Made by a program: the position numbers and the translations under genes
Source of the DNA: Oxalobacter sp.
GTDB lineage: Bacteria; Pseudomonadota; Gammaproteobacteria; Burkholderiales; Burkholderiaceae_D
NCBI GenBank assembly: GCA_003605115.1
Contig: QZKY01000015.1
Coordinates: forward strand, 1 to 64,000
Direction of reading: 5' to 3'
Length of the DNA: 64,000 nucleotides
Notes under the pieces: generated by a model
What the model saw: the letters and a program-made list of their open reading frames with translations, nothing else
Databases searched by the model: none
Told to the model about the DNA's origin: nothing
Shown: one piece after another, positions 10,004 through 19,279 of the stretch
Numbering within the stretch: position 1 is the stretch's first letter
How the letters are laid out: every line of letters begins with the position of its first letter

Positions 10004-10032
10004 TTGACGACAATCCAGCACAGACATATATT
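10004..10032 (+). promoter_or_regulatory. Probable sigma-70 promoter of the tetR-RND-tolC unit
   Basis: TTGACG at 10004-10009 and TATATT at 10027-10032 are separated by 17 bases, close to the sigma-70 consensus. Transcription would start near 10039, inside the palindrome at 10031-10052, and leave a leader of about 35 bases with GGAGG at 10055-10059. Confidence 0.65.
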
Positions 10033-10052
10033 ACTGACTCAAAAGTAAGTAA
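10031..10052. promoter_or_regulatory. Palindromic operator, probably for the adjacent TetR regulator
   Basis: The arms TTACTGACT (10031-10039) and AGTAAGTAA (10044-10052) are complementary at 8 of 9 positions around a 4-base centre. The site starts in the -10 box and covers the predicted start point, where a bound repressor would block transcription. TetR regulators of efflux pumps usually bind such sites to control themselves and the pump. Binding by this regulator is inference. Confidence 0.6.
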
Positions 10053-10072
10053 CTGGAGGTTGATAAATTGAT

Positions 10073-10723
10073 ATGCAACCCATAAAACACACACAACCAC
10101 GGTGGGAGCGGCGCAAGGAAGCCCGTCCTGGTGAATTACTCGAAGCGGCGCTTGAATTGTTTGTGGAGCGAGGCTTTGCCGCAACGCGTCTGGAAGATGT
10201 TGCTAAAAAGGCCGGCGTCTCTAAAGGAACGCTCTATTTATATTTCTCCGGCAAGGAAGAATTATTCAAGGCGGTGGTGCGCGAAACCTTGCTGCCCAAA
10301 CTAGAGGCCGCGGAAGATATCGTGAAAAACAAAATGGCAGACAGCATCGAATTGTTCCGCTACATCATTCACGGCTGGTGGGAACAGATTGGCAACACGC
10401 GCTTGGCTGGCCTAAGCAAGTTGGTCCTGTCTGAATCGGGCAATTTTCCCGAGTTGGCGGAGTTCTATCACAAGGAATTCATTTCGCGCGGCATGACAAT
10501 GATTGCTGGTTTGTTGGAACGCGGGATGGCGCAGGGAGAATTTCGCAGGGTGGATTCGCATCACATCACGCAAGTCATCATTGCGCCCGTCATGATGCTG
10601 ATGATGTGGAAGCATTCGTTCGGGGCGAGCAAGATCGAGCCGATATCCCCGGAAGTGTATTTGAACAGCATGGTGGATCTCTGCCTGCATGGGTTGGTTC
10701 AAGAAGGGAAAGCAAACAAATGA
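10073..10723 (+). CDS. TetR/AcrR-family transcriptional regulator of the efflux operon
   Basis: 216 residues. The N-terminal helix-turn-helix is typical of TetR: LLEAALELFVERGFAATRLEDVAKKAGVSKGTLYLYFSGKEELF (split here over about residues 22-65). The C-terminal part is the variable ligand-binding and dimer domain, with a family-style TetR C-terminal segment (HGWWEQIGNTRLAGLSKLV). It is the first gene of the unit and overlaps the RND adaptor by 4 bases (ATGA), so repressor and pump are made together, which suggests autoregulation. The ATG at 10073 has GGAGG 13 bases upstream, a rather long spacing. The inducer is unknown; pump substrates are the usual ligands in this family. Confidence 0.9.
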   Translation: MQPIKHTQPRWERRKEARPGELLEAALELFVERGFAATRLEDVAKKAGVSKGTLYLYFSGKEELFKAVVRETLLPKLEAAEDIVKNKMADSIELFRYIIHGWWEQIGNTRLAGLSKLVLSESGNFPELAEFYHKEFISRGMTMIAGLLERGMAQGEFRRVDSHHITQVIIAPVMMLMMWKHSFGASKIEPISPEVYLNSMVDLCLHGLVQEGKANK

Positions 10724-11925
10724 AGTTGCCGGACGCAACGCATCTCGCATCGCAGCATTTATCAAATGCGCGACGTAAACGCTGGGGGCTGGCGGTTCTC
10801 GTGTTGACAGGGGTAGCGTTGACGGTTGGTATCGCAATGAAAAAACGTGCGACGGCTTCGAATGGCGTGGATCCGTCAGGCAAGGCCGTGCCCGCGATGG
10901 AATTTTTGCCAAGCGATGTTACGCGTGTGAAGCTGGGTGATTTGCGCAAAGTCTTGCCGCTCACGGGCACTTTGCGTGCGGTGAATCAAGCTGCGATCAA
11001 AGCCAAAGTCAGCGCCGAAGTTCGGGAAGTGCTGGTGCGCGAAGGTGAAACGGTCAAGCAAGGCCAAGTGCTTATCAAGATGGATGCCAGCGAATATCAG
11101 GCGAAAGTGGATCAAGCACGCGGTGCCTTGCAGGCGGCACAGGGACAGCTCGATATTGCAACGCAAACGCGTAACAACAACAAGGCATTGCTTGAAAAGA
11201 ATTTCATTTCGAAAAATGCGTTCGATAATGCGCAAAGCCAATATCAAATCGCTGTTTCAAACGTGAAGTCCGCACGTGGTGCATACGACGTGGCGCAAAA
11301 AGCGCTGAATGACACGGTGATCCGCGCGCCGATAGCGGGTCAAATCAGTGCACGCTCCATTCAACCCGGGGAAAAAGTGTCGACGGATAACAAACTGCTG
11401 GAAGTCGTGGATTTGCGCTTGATGGAAGTGGAGGCGACCGTGCCGGTGGGCGATATTGTGAATGTCGCCATTGGTCAGGAAGTTTCGCTGAAAATTGAAG
11501 GTTTTCCGGAAGCGATGGTCGGCAAGGTGAAACGCATCAACCCATCGATTCAGGCAGGTTCGCGCTCCATTCCCATCTATATACAAGTCGATAATTCCCA
11601 AGGCTTGTTGAAAATGGGCATGTTTGCAGAAGCCAGGCTGACGCTCACGAAAAAGACAAACGTACTGAGTATCCCGCAATCCGCCGTACAAAAAGAAGGC
11701 GATAAGTTGATTGTGTATGCGATTGAAAACAACGTGCTCAAACCGGTCGTTGTGACGCCTGGCATGAGTGGCGATGATGGTGATGGCGCAGAAAGTAACG
11801 CGGTCGAAATACTGAGCGGTCTGGAAAAAGAGATGCTGATCGTCAGAGTCAACCTCGGTAATTTGCAAGCAGGCACACCAGTACGGTTTACACAAGCAGC
11901 CAGTTCCGAAAATTCATCCAAATAG
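10720..11925 (+). CDS. RND efflux periplasmic adaptor subunit
   Basis: 401-residue HlyD/AcrA-type membrane fusion protein. It has an N-terminal anchor (WGLAVLVLTGVALTVGIAM), lipoyl halves (IKAKVSAEVREVLVREGETVKQG and RAPIAGQISARSIQPGEKV, each about 20 residues), an alpha-hairpin between them and a C-terminal beta-barrel and membrane-proximal domain. It overlaps the TetR gene by 4 bases and lies 15 bases before the RND pump, so the two pump parts are translated together. The start at ATG 10720 follows GAAGGGAAA. It would bridge the inner-membrane pump and the outer-membrane channel. It has no lipobox cysteine, so it is anchored by the helix rather than by lipid. Confidence 0.9.
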   Translation: MKLPDATHLASQHLSNARRKRWGLAVLVLTGVALTVGIAMKKRATASNGVDPSGKAVPAMEFLPSDVTRVKLGDLRKVLPLTGTLRAVNQAAIKAKVSAEVREVLVREGETVKQGQVLIKMDASEYQAKVDQARGALQAAQGQLDIATQTRNNNKALLEKNFISKNAFDNAQSQYQIAVSNVKSARGAYDVAQKALNDTVIRAPIAGQISARSIQPGEKVSTDNKLLEVVDLRLMEVEATVPVGDIVNVAIGQEVSLKIEGFPEAMVGKVKRINPSIQAGSRSIPIYIQVDNSQGLLKMGMFAEARLTLTKKTNVLSIPQSAVQKEGDKLIVYAIENNVLKPVVVTPGMSGDDGDGAESNAVEILSGLEKEMLIVRVNLGNLQAGTPVRFTQAASSENSSK

Positions 11926-11940
11926 CGAAAGACAGTCTCG

Positions 11941-14900
11941 ATGTGGTTTACCCGTCTCAGCATCAACAACCCGGTGCTTGCGACCATGATGATGGCGGCG
12001 CTGCTGGTGCTCGGGATTTTTTCCTATCAGCGACTGAGCGTTGATCAATTTCCGGATGTGACCTTTCCGATCGTCGTGGTGCAAACCGAATACCCGGGCG
12101 CGTCGCCGGAATCGGTTGAATCGGACATCTCCAAGAAAATTGAAGAATCGGTCAACACCATCAACGGCATCAACACGCTGACATCCCGTTCTTACGAAGG
12201 CATGTCGGTCGTGATTATCGAGTTTGTGCTGACGGTTGACCCGGCACAGGCCGCGCAGGATGTGCGCGAAAAAGTGGCGCTGGTCAAAGCGGGTTTCAGA
12301 AAGGAAATCAAGGAACCCAAAGTCACGCGTTACGATCCGGCGGATCGCCCGATCTATTCCATTTCCGTCTCCAACGATGACAGCATCAAGCAGCGCAGCA
12401 TGCGCGATTTGACGACCGTTGCCGACCAAGTGGTTAAAAAACGGCTGGAAAATGTGCGCGGCGTTGGCTCAGTTACATTGGTCGGTGGTATCAAGCGCGA
12501 GATTCAGATCTACGTGAAGCCGGGTGAGATGGAATCGCTAGGCATTGGAGTGGAACAGGTGATCGCAGCGGTGCGCAACGAAAATCAGGAATTGCCAGCG
12601 GGGGCGGTGCGATCTCTGTCGAGCGAAAAAGTCGTACAGGTACAGGGACGCATCAAAAACCCCGCCGATTTCGGGCGCATCATTGTTGCGCGTCGCGGCA
12701 CGCAGCCGGTTTTTCTTTCGCAGGTGGCGACCATTGTCGATGGACAGGAAGAACAGGAAAGTCTGGCGCTCTACAACGGACGACGCACGCTGGCGATGGA
12801 TATTCTCAAGGCGCAAGGACAAAACACCATCGAAGTCATTGATGGCTTGCAAGCAGCAATGCGTGATTTGAAGCCGCAACTCAAGGCGCTCTACCCGGGG
12901 GTGAAAGTTGAAGTCATACGCGATGGGTCGCGTCAAATTCGGGTTGGCGTGGAAAATGTGCGGCGCACCTTGATTGAAGGCGCCGTGCTCACCATCTTGA
13001 TCGTGTTTCTGTTTTTGAATTCCTGGCGATCGACGGTGATTACGGGACTGACATTGCCGATTGCGCTGATAGGCACTTTCCTGTTCATGAACATGTTTGG
13101 TTTCACCATCAACATGATCACTTTGATGGCGATGTCTTTGTGCGTTGGGTTGTTGATCGACGATGCGATTGTGGTACGGGAAAATATCGTGCGCCACGCG
13201 ACCATGCAAGTGGATGGCAAGTTCAAGGATCACAAGACGGCGGCGCTGGAGGGTACGCAAGAGATTGGATTGGCGGTGCTGGCAACCACTTTTTCGATTG
13301 TGGCGGTGTTCTTGCCGGTGGGGTTCATGGGCGGCATCATTGGGCGCTTTTTCCATCAGTTTGGCATCACGGTCACGGTGGCGGTGCTGATCTCAATGTT
13401 CGTCTCCTTCACGCTGGATCCCATGTTGTCTTCCGTGTGGCACGATCCGGATATGCACGGCGCCATCCGCAAGGGGTGGTATGAAAAAACCATTGGCCGT
13501 GTGTTGGCGGTGTTTGAGCGGTTTGTGCAATGGCTATCGGATACTTACCAACGCTTGCTGAAATGGTCTTTGCAGCATCGTCGGAAAACCTTGATGATTG
13601 CGCTGGCTTCTTTTGTGCTTGGCCTGGCGATTCCGGTGAGTGGGTTGATTGGCACGGAGTTTGTGCCGCAAGCTGACTACTCCGAAACCGGGGTGACTTT
13701 TTATACTCCCGTGGGATCTTCTTTAGAACTTACGGAAAGCAAGGCGCGCCAGGTGGAAATCGTGCTGCGCGAATTTCCGGAAGTGCTGGATACGTATGTG
13801 ACGATCAACACCGGATCGCAGCAAGGAAAAAATTATGCGTCGATATATGTGCGACTGAAGCCACGCAACCAGCGTGATCGCAATACGGCGCAAATTGCAG
13901 TACCGTTACGTGAACGGCTTTCGCAGATTGCGGGCATTACCGTGACGCATGTTGGGCAGATGGAGGGTGTTGGTGGCGACAACAAGCAAATACGACAAAG
14001 CATTCTGGGGCAGGATTTGAAGCAGCTCGCAAAAATCTCAGAAGAAATGCAGCAGCGAATGCGGCAGATTCCCGGTGTGGTGGATATCGATTCCAGCCTG
14101 AAGGCAGAGAAGCCGAGCATTTCCATCGAACCCAAACGCGATCTCGGTGCGGATTTGGGTGCGGGCGTCGCGCAAATTGGCACGGCGCTGCGTCCTTTCC
14201 TTGCGGGCGAAGATGCCAGTACCTGGCGTGGTCCCGATGATGAAAATTACGATGTAGTGGTGCGCTTGTCTCCTACGGATCGGGTCAACATCGACAATCT
14301 TTCCCGGCTGATGATTGCGAGTTCACAGCAAAATGCTGACGGTACGCCCAGAATGGTGCCCTTGCGTCAGGTTGCGGATATCAACCCGTCGACAGGCGCC
14401 AATCAAATCAACCGGCGCGATTTGAATCGTGAAATTGAAATTTCCGCCAATGTGGTAGGGCGTTCTTCCGGGCAGGTGAGTGCCGACATCAAAAAATCAC
14501 TTGATCAAATGCGCCTGCCGCCGGGATATCGTGTGGAGGTCACCGGCGCCACCAAGAACATGAAGGAATCCTTTGGCTACGCCGTGAGCGCATTGATGTT
14601 GGCCATCATCTTTATCTACATGATTCTGGCTTCGCAGTTTGGCAGTTTCCTGCAACCGATCACGATTATGTCTTCCTTGCCGCTGACGTTGATTGGCGTG
14701 TTTCTCGCCCTGCTGTTTTTCCGTTCAACGCTGAACATCTTTTCGGTCATCGGTTTCATCATGTTGATGGGTTTGGTGACAAAGAATGCAATTTTGCTGG
14801 TTGATTTTGCAAATCAGGCGCGCAAAGAAGGCATGAGCCGCAATGATTCTTTGCTTAAAGCAGCCGAGGTGCGCTTGCGCCCGATCCTGATGACCACGCT

Positions 14901-15132
14901 TGCCATGATTTTTGGCATGGTGCCATTGGCATTTGGCATGTCTGAGGGTGCCGAACAGCGCGCGCCCATGGGGCAAGCGGTGATTGGCGGGATCATTACC
15001 TCATCGTTGCTGACGCTGGTGGTGGTGCCGGTGCTCTACACCTACCTCGACGATTTGGCGGCATGGGGCAGGCGCAAGGGAGGAAATGGGCAGTCGGTGG
15101 AAAAGGTACCCCCCGATGCCGGTAGTGTTTGA
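11941..15132 (+). CDS. RND-family multidrug efflux transporter (inner-membrane pump)
   Basis: 1063 residues, the normal length of AcrB/MexB-type HAE-1 pumps. The N terminus [20 protein letters not shown] and the porter-domain motif [13 protein letters not shown] are characteristic. The proton-relay aspartates are D407 and D408 in [14 protein letters not shown], at the same residue numbers as in AcrB. The second-half relay lysine is K948 in [15 protein letters not shown]. Twelve membrane helices and two large periplasmic loops can be followed. The N terminus and general sequence resemble the MdtB/MdtC-MexI style of pump more than AcrB itself. It exports substrates by proton antiport with the adaptor just upstream and the TolC-type channel downstream. 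Substrates cannot be predicted. Confidence 0.95.
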   Translation: MWFTRLSINNPVLATMMMAALLVLGIFSYQRLSVDQFPDVTFPIVVVQTEYPGASPESVESDISKKIEESVNTINGINTLTSRSYEGMSVVIIEFVLTVDPAQAAQDVREKVALVKAGFRKEIKEPKVTRYDPADRPIYSISVSNDDSIKQRSMRDLTTVADQVVKKRLENVRGVGSVTLVGGIKREIQIYVKPGEMESLGIGVEQVIAAVRNENQELPAGAVRSLSSEKVVQVQGRIKNPADFGRIIVARRGTQPVFLSQVATIVDGQEEQESLALYNGRRTLAMDILKAQGQNTIEVIDGLQAAMRDLKPQLKALYPGVKVEVIRDGSRQIRVGVENVRRTLIEGAVLTILIVFLFLNSWRSTVITGLTLPIALIGTFLFMNMFGFTINMITLMAMSLCVGLLIDDAIVVRENIVRHATMQVDGKFKDHKTAALEGTQEIGLAVLATTFSIVAVFLPVGFMGGIIGRFFHQFGITVTVAVLISMFVSFTLDPMLSSVWHDPDMHGAIRKGWYEKTIGRVLAVFERFVQWLSDTYQRLLKWSLQHRRKTLMIALASFVLGLAIPVSGLIGTEFVPQADYSETGVTFYTPVGSSLELTESKARQVEIVLREFPEVLDTYVTINTGSQQGKNYASIYVRLKPRNQRDRNTAQIAVPLRERLSQIAGITVTHVGQMEGVGGDNKQIRQSILGQDLKQLAKISEEMQQRMRQIPGVVDIDSSLKAEKPSISIEPKRDLGADLGAGVAQIGTALRPFLAGEDASTWRGPDDENYDVVVRLSPTDRVNIDNLSRLMIASSQQNADGTPRMVPLRQVADINPSTGANQINRRDLNREIEISANVVGRSSGQVSADIKKSLDQMRLPPGYRVEVTGATKNMKESFGYAVSALMLAIIFIYMILASQFGSFLQPITIMSSLPLTLIGVFLALLFFRSTLNIFSVIGFIMLMGLVTKNAILLVDFANQARKEGMSRNDSLLKAAEVRLRPILMTTLAMIFGMVPLAFGMSEGAEQRAPMGQAVIGGIITSSLLTLVVVPVLYTYLDDLAAWGRRKGGNGQSVEKVPPDAGSV

Positions 15133-15223
15133 TAGAATGCCAGAGAGCATCCCCAGCAGAACACAAAACGGCAGGGGATCACTGGTAGTCATGTACGCAC
15201 TTTTTTGTTAGATATGGTGAAAA

Positions 15224-16546
15224 ATGACGCCGAAAAACGCGATCAAAAAAGACATGCATCAATTACGTTTTACGCTGCTACTGTCGGCGGGGATGCTGTT
15301 TTCAAATGTGCAGGCGGCTGATTTGATGCAAGTCTACAAGGAAGCGCTTACGCATGATCCGCAATACGCCAGTGCGCGCGCCAGTCTTGCAGCAGGAGAA
15401 GAAAAAACGCCGCAAGGCCGCGCAGGATTGCTTCCGGCGATTGCGGCTTCTGGAAGTTACACGAGAAACGATCCTGGAAACAATTCGGATTACAACAAAA
15501 ACACCTACGGCATTTCTCTGACGCAGCCCTTGTTCAACTGGGCCAACATTCAGCAATATCAGCAAGGGAAACTCTCCACTGCAGCCAGTGAAGCCGCATT
15601 TGCGCAGGCACAACAAGACTTGATTTTGCGTGTCTCACAAGCTTACTTTGACGTGCTTGCCGCGCAAGACGTGATCACCTTCGTGCAAGCGCAAAAAGTC
15701 GCCATCAGTGAACAGTTGGAATCGGCCAAGCGCAATTTCGAAGTGGGCACCACAACCATCACGGATACGCATGAAGCGCAGGCACGCTATGACCTTGCAG
15801 TGGCACAAGAGTTGGCGGGACTCAATGATCTGGAAGTCAAGCGCACAGCGTTGCAGCAAATTATTGGCAAGCCACCCGGCGAGATCGCCCCTTTGCGTTT
15901 GGGGGTTGCGATGACGGAGCCAGAACCTGACAAAATCGAAACTTGGGTGAGTTATGCAGAAAAGCAGAATTATCTGGTGATTGGCTCGCAACTCTCGCTC
16001 GAAATTGCGCAACGTGAAATTTCCCGGACACGCGCTGGTCATATGCCGACAGTGGATTTGGTTGCCGGACGCAGTCGGACGCTTTACTCCGGCGACACGA
16101 CGAACCAGGATACGCCTTACACCAACTCCATTGGCGTGCAATGGAGCATCCCGCTGTTTGCAGGGCTTGGCACGAGCAGCAAGGTGCGCGAAGCGATTGC
16201 GCTGGAAGACAAGGCGCGTAACGATCTCGAATACACGCGTCGCAGTGCGGCACAAAATGCGCGGCAATCTTTTCTCGGCGTGACCAGCGGCTTGGCGCAA
16301 GTGAGAGCCTTGGAAGCCGCTGAAGTTTCCAGCCAGTCCGCATTGGATTCCAACAAGCTTGGCTATGAAGTCGGCGTGCGCATCAATATCGATGTCTTGA
16401 ACGCCCAGCAACAGCTGTACTCCGCACGCAAGGATCTCGCCAAGGCACGCTATGACACGATCATGAACGGGCTCAAACTCAAATCCGCCGCAGGCATTTT
16501 GAAGGAAGACGATGTGGGCAAGGTTAACGGCCTGCTGCAACACTGA
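15224..16546 (+). CDS. tolC: TolC-family outer-membrane efflux channel
   Basis: 440 residues with a signal peptide (LRFTLLLSAGMLFSNVQAA) and the duplicated TolC repeat. ADLMQVYKEALTHDPQYASARA opens the first half, and the LSLEIAQREISRTRAGHMPTVDL region opens the second. Each half ends in SQAYFDVLAAQDVI- or RQSFLGVTSGLAQV-type helices. The outer-membrane strands include SLTQPLFNWANIQQYQQG and GVQWSIPLFAGLGTSSKV. The protein matches the type I secretion TolC subfamily. It lies 91 bases after the RND pump and ends the efflux unit; the MacAB-like system encoded divergently probably uses it too. The ATG at 15224 is used; an ATG at 15254 would give a more ordinary signal peptide. Confidence 0.9.
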   Translation: MTPKNAIKKDMHQLRFTLLLSAGMLFSNVQAADLMQVYKEALTHDPQYASARASLAAGEEKTPQGRAGLLPAIAASGSYTRNDPGNNSDYNKNTYGISLTQPLFNWANIQQYQQGKLSTAASEAAFAQAQQDLILRVSQAYFDVLAAQDVITFVQAQKVAISEQLESAKRNFEVGTTTITDTHEAQARYDLAVAQELAGLNDLEVKRTALQQIIGKPPGEIAPLRLGVAMTEPEPDKIETWVSYAEKQNYLVIGSQLSLEIAQREISRTRAGHMPTVDLVAGRSRTLYSGDTTNQDTPYTNSIGVQWSIPLFAGLGTSSKVREAIALEDKARNDLEYTRRSAAQNARQSFLGVTSGLAQVRALEAAEVSSQSALDSNKLGYEVGVRINIDVLNAQQQLYSARKDLAKARYDTIMNGLKLKSAAGILKEDDVGKVNGLLQH

Positions 16547-16571
16547 TTGCCAGGCTGACATGGTTCTATTA

Positions 16572-16601
16572 TTGCCAAAGACAGTCAAATTTGGGTATAA
16601 T
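16572..16601 (+). promoter_or_regulatory. Promoter of the tRNA-His gene
   Basis: TTGCCA (16572-16577) and a perfect TATAAT (16596-16601) are 18 bases apart. The predicted start is about 35 bases before the mature tRNA. Confidence 0.7.
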
Positions 16602-16642
16602 CGCCAGTTCCCTTGATTGAAAGGGAAAGAGAAACCTCAGTG

Positions 16643-16718
16643 GTGGCCGTAGCTCAGTTGGTAGAGTCCAGGATTGTGATTCCTGTTGTCGCGGGTTCGA
16701 TCCCCGTCGGCCACCCCA
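16643..16718 (+). tRNA. tRNA-His (GTG)
   Basis: The cloverleaf is complete: acceptor arm GTGGCCG/CGGCCAC, anticodon stem CAGGA/TCCTG around loop TTGTGAT (anticodon GTG), and T-arm GCGGG-TTCGATC-CCCGT. CCA is encoded at 16716-16718. Base 73 is C and the base before the acceptor (16642) is G, which can supply the extra G-1 typical of tRNA-His. It has its own promoter upstream and a terminator downstream, so it is a single-gene unit. Confidence 0.97.
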
Positions 16719-16735
16719 AAAATTCAGATAAAAAG

Positions 16736-16763
16736 CCTCGTCAGAAATGACGGGGTTTTTTTT
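16736..16763 (+). terminator. Rho-independent terminator of tRNA-His
   Basis: An 8-base-pair stem, CCTCGTCA and TGACGGGG with one G-T pair, closes a GAAA loop and is followed by eight T residues. Confidence 0.9.
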
Positions 16764-16848
16764 CGTCTTGAAGGCGCAAAACGCCTCACGCATTTGCAAG
16801 GCTTGTCGTATGCGTATGATGGTGGACGACGCGTTCTTCGCCTTGAGT

Positions 16849-17145
16849 TCAAGGTTTTCCTGCGGGCGGAGAGGCAGAAGTCTTGTCCACTTTCGCGCGT
16901 CGCTGGTATTGCTGAAGTTCTCCGCTGCCTTTCCCAAAGTGCATGACACCGAGTCCGATAGCGCTCATCAGCAAGATCAAGGCGAACAATCGTTGAAATC
17001 CGGAACCGAAGAAAAGAGTTGGCAGCGCGCACAAGGCCGCAATAGCAGCAAGCAAAAGCGAGGCGAGCGGCGACAGGATGACGCCGCCCACGATCAGGAG
17101 GATGAGGCCAAGCCATAAGAGTGTGCGTTGTGATTGCGGTTTCAT
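16849..17145 (-). CDS. Small membrane protein of unknown function
   Basis: 98 residues. Two or three hydrophobic stretches are visible (LLWLGLILLIVGGVILSPLA, SLLLAAIAALCALPTLFFG and LFALILLMSAIGLGVMHFG). A polar Lys/Gln-rich tail ending in PPAGKP follows. The regular hydrophobic pattern and the basic start KPQSQR favour this strand over the overlapping open frame on the other strand. No motif or family is recognised, and there is no clear ribosome-binding site. It lies alone after tRNA-His, in the opposite direction. It could be a chance open frame, but the membrane topology makes that less likely. Confidence 0.55.
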   Translation of the reverse strand: MKPQSQRTLLWLGLILLIVGGVILSPLASLLLAAIAALCALPTLFFGSGFQRLFALILLMSAIGLGVMHFGKGSGELQQYQRRAKVDKTSASPPAGKP

Positions 17146-17191
17146 TGGTTATCTATTGAACCCCGTCTATTTAACGAAGCGCAAAATTCAA

Positions 17192-17288
17192 CCCGTCATT
17201 CCAGCGAAGGCTGGAATCCAGTGCCTTTCTGAGAGCCACTGCACTTGGGACAAGGATACGGAACCCCAGCCTTCGTCGGGGCGACAGG
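17192..17288. repeat. REP-like palindromic pair (GTCATTCCAGC type)
   Basis: ATTCCAGC-GAAG-GCTGGAAT at 17198-17217 is a perfect 8-base inverted repeat preceded by CGTC and followed by CCAGTG. About 50 bases on, ACCCCAGCCTTCGTCGGGGC (about 17262-17281), followed by GACAGG, looks like the opposite-facing partner. Elements of this type are scattered between genes in many proteobacteria. The pair fills the gap between two unknown genes; its right end abuts the stop of the secreted protein at 17293. Confidence 0.6.
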
Positions 17289-17292
17289 CATG

Positions 17293-17694
17293 TTATTTGG
17301 TTTTGATTGGCCTCAGCATCGTTTTATGCGGCGTCAGCTTTGTCGCTTTGGTGCAGGTGAATTCGCACTCTCCGGTACGTTCACAGGTGACGCCCTCCGG
17401 GATGGGTTTGGTGAACCTGTAGGGGTAACCGCCTTTGTGCACGCCGCCATACATGCATGCCATTTCATTCGTGTTGGTGAAGACGCGCGCGTTGCCACAG
17501 TAGAGCCGCTGCAGATTGTTGTCGTGTTTTTCAGTCCATCCCTCGTTCTTTGAAAGCAGCGCGTGCGAGAGTTGATCCCTATAGTAGAACCACGGGCATT
17601 CTTCAGTCCATGTGTTACTTGCTGCTGTTGCCGTGCCTGCGAGTGAAAGCGAGAAGATGGCAAAGATCGTTGCCAAGAGGAATCGTTTGATCAT
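17293..17694 (-). CDS. Small secreted cysteine-rich protein of unknown function
   Basis: 133 residues. The signal peptide is clear: MIKRF, a hydrophobic core (LLATIFAIFSLSLAG) and a TATAA cleavage site near residue 25. The mature part of about 108 residues has six cysteines (EECPW, LYCGN, MACMYG, VTCERTGECEFTCTK), enough for three disulfides in the periplasm or outside. The frame is open further upstream to 17760, but ATG 17694 has GAGG 7 bases before it and gives a proper signal peptide. No family is recognised. It stands between a repeat element and the cfa gene in the same orientation, with no evident operon partner. Confidence 0.7.
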   Translation of the reverse strand: MIKRFLLATIFAIFSLSLAGTATAASNTWTEECPWFYYRDQLSHALLSKNEGWTEKHDNNLQRLYCGNARVFTNTNEMACMYGGVHKGGYPYRFTKPIPEGVTCERTGECEFTCTKATKLTPHKTMLRPIKTK

Positions 17695-17836
17695 GTTTAG
17701 CCTCGTCGACGATTTGGAGTGAATGGGATGAAGCGCTGCGCTTGATTGTGGCGTCCCCACAGTCGTGTGTCAACGCGAAGCGGCTGATTCACAGTATGTC
17801 AACAATTTCTGTCTGAAAAAAACGATGCGAGAAGCG

Positions 17837-19054
17837 CTATGGCTTTTTAGCGAGCACGATTTGCACATTGCCCGTGGCTTTTGTGGCGAATCCGCCTTCG
17901 CAGGAAGCCAGGTAATAATTCCATTTACGCTGGAACGTCTTGTCGAGCCCGAGCGATTCGATGGTATGTAATTGCGCTGTAAAACGATGACGCCACTCGC
18001 GCAAGGTATCGGCATAGTGCAGCCCGATTTCCTGCATGTCGTGAATCGTGAGCGATGTGTGACCGGTAATCGCCTCGCGGATCGCGGTGAGGGAAGGAAG
18101 ATGGCCGCCGGGGAAGATATGCTTGCGTATCCAGTCCGTCCCCTTGCGATGATCGTCGTATTTTTCGCAGGGGATGGTGATGGTTTGTAATCCCATGAGA
18201 CCGCCGGGTTTGAGCAGATTGTCGCAACGGTAGAAAAAATGTTTGAGCCAGCGGTGACCAACCGCTTCCAGCATTTCGATGGAGACGATGCGATCAAAGC
18301 GGCCTTCGATGTTGCGGTAGTCGATGAGCTGAATGTCGATGCGATCTGCCAGTCCTTCGCGTTTCACACGTTCGTTTGCCCAGTCCTTCTGTTCCGAAGA
18401 GATAGTGATGCCCGTGACGCGACAACCTGTCTGGCGTGCTGCCTCGACGGCGAAGCCGCCCCAGCCGCATCCGATTTCCAGAATGTGATCGTTTGGACTG
18501 ATTCGGAGTTTATCGATGAAGGCCTGATTTTTGTTTTTTTGCGCTTGCTCGAGAGACTCATCGGGGGAGTGATGAATCCCGCAAGAATACATCATGGAGG
18601 GGTCGAGGAAGGTCTTATAGAAATCATTGCCGAGATCGTAGTGCTCGTGGATGTTGCGACGACTGCCGCGAATGCTGTTGTCACGCAGCAGATGACGAAT
18701 GCGATCGAGTGTGCGCGAGAAAACGGTGACGAGGAAACTGCCGTCTTCAAGCAGATCACGATTGTGGATCAGCAGTGCAAAGAAAGCTGCAACGTCGGTG
18801 CTGTCCCACAAACCATCGACATATGCTTCGCCCAGTCCGACGTCGGCGCCCAGCACAATGCGCGAAAAAAAATCGTTGTCGTGGACGTGGAGGTCGGCGA
18901 TGCGCTTAGAAGCGGGATCGCCGTATTCGAGGTCTTGTCCGTTCGGGAGGGTGATGCGCAGCTTTCCGCGTTGAATACGCGCCAGCCTTTCGAGAACCAG
19001 CTTTCTGCAGAAACTTTGCCAAGCGGAAAGGGGTGTGCCGTGAAACGTCGTCAT
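17837..19054 (-). CDS. cfa: Cyclopropane-fatty-acyl-phospholipid synthase
   Basis: 405-residue S-adenosylmethionine-dependent enzyme that adds a methylene group across double bonds of membrane phospholipid acyl chains, usually on entry into stationary phase or acid stress. The N-terminal domain (GLGEAYVDGLWDSTDVAAFF) is followed by EHYDLGNDFYKTFLDPSMMY and the SAM-binding motif ILEIGCGWGGFAVEAA. The DYRNIEGRFDRIVSIEMLEAVG and IFPGGHLPS blocks also match the family. I start at ATG 19054, preceded by AGAGG; the frame is open upstream to 19186, but the added residues are unlike the family. The start region faces the umuDC promoter, so the two units are divergent. Confidence 0.92.
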   Translation of the reverse strand: MTTFHGTPLSAWQSFCRKLVLERLARIQRGKLRITLPNGQDLEYGDPASKRIADLHVHDNDFFSRIVLGADVGLGEAYVDGLWDSTDVAAFFALLIHNRDLLEDGSFLVTVFSRTLDRIRHLLRDNSIRGSRRNIHEHYDLGNDFYKTFLDPSMMYSCGIHHSPDESLEQAQKNKNQAFIDKLRISPNDHILEIGCGWGGFAVEAARQTGCRVTGITISSEQKDWANERVKREGLADRIDIQLIDYRNIEGRFDRIVSIEMLEAVGHRWLKHFFYRCDNLLKPGGLMGLQTITIPCEKYDDHRKGTDWIRKHIFPGGHLPSLTAIREAITGHTSLTIHDMQEIGLHYADTLREWRHRFTAQLHTIESLGLDKTFQRKWNYYLASCEGGFATKATGNVQIVLAKKP

Positions 19055-19245
19055 AGCCTCTTTTTGTGCTGCCGGGGTGATGGTTGTGATGCTCACCGTG
19101 TTTTTTTGCGGACAAAGTTTAACAGCAAGCTCACCCTTATTTCTACCGACGGGCGCCAAAATTTGTTGGCAACGGGAATGCTGCACTGCTCAGGCTTGCC
19201 ATAAAAAATCTTCAGAAAGGTTTCCTGAGGCAGATGTTTCGACTA

Positions 19246-19265
19246 TACTGTATGCGCATACAGTA
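19246..19265. promoter_or_regulatory. LexA operator (SOS box) upstream of umuDC
   Basis: The 20-base site TACTGTATGCGCATACAGTA is a perfect palindrome and contains the LexA consensus CTGT-N8-ACAG (19248-19263). It overlaps a likely -10 box, TATACT (19244-19249), with a weak -35 TTTCCT (19221-19226) 17 bases before it. It lies 14 bases before the umuD start, so umuDC should be SOS-induced. Confidence 0.88.
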
Positions 19266-19279
19266 TTTTGAGGGGTGTT

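Noticed and set aside
12538-13356. 272-codon minus-strand open frame
   Set aside because: It is antisense to the RND pump, whose motifs are complete; the translation is low-complexity His/Arg-rich.
15635-16588. 317-codon minus-strand open frame
   Set aside because: It is antisense to the TolC-family gene; no signal peptide or motif.
16747-17118. 123-codon plus-strand open frame
   Set aside because: It overlaps the minus-strand small membrane protein; its composition is Lys/Gln/Ser-rich without pattern, and it begins inside the tRNA-His terminator.
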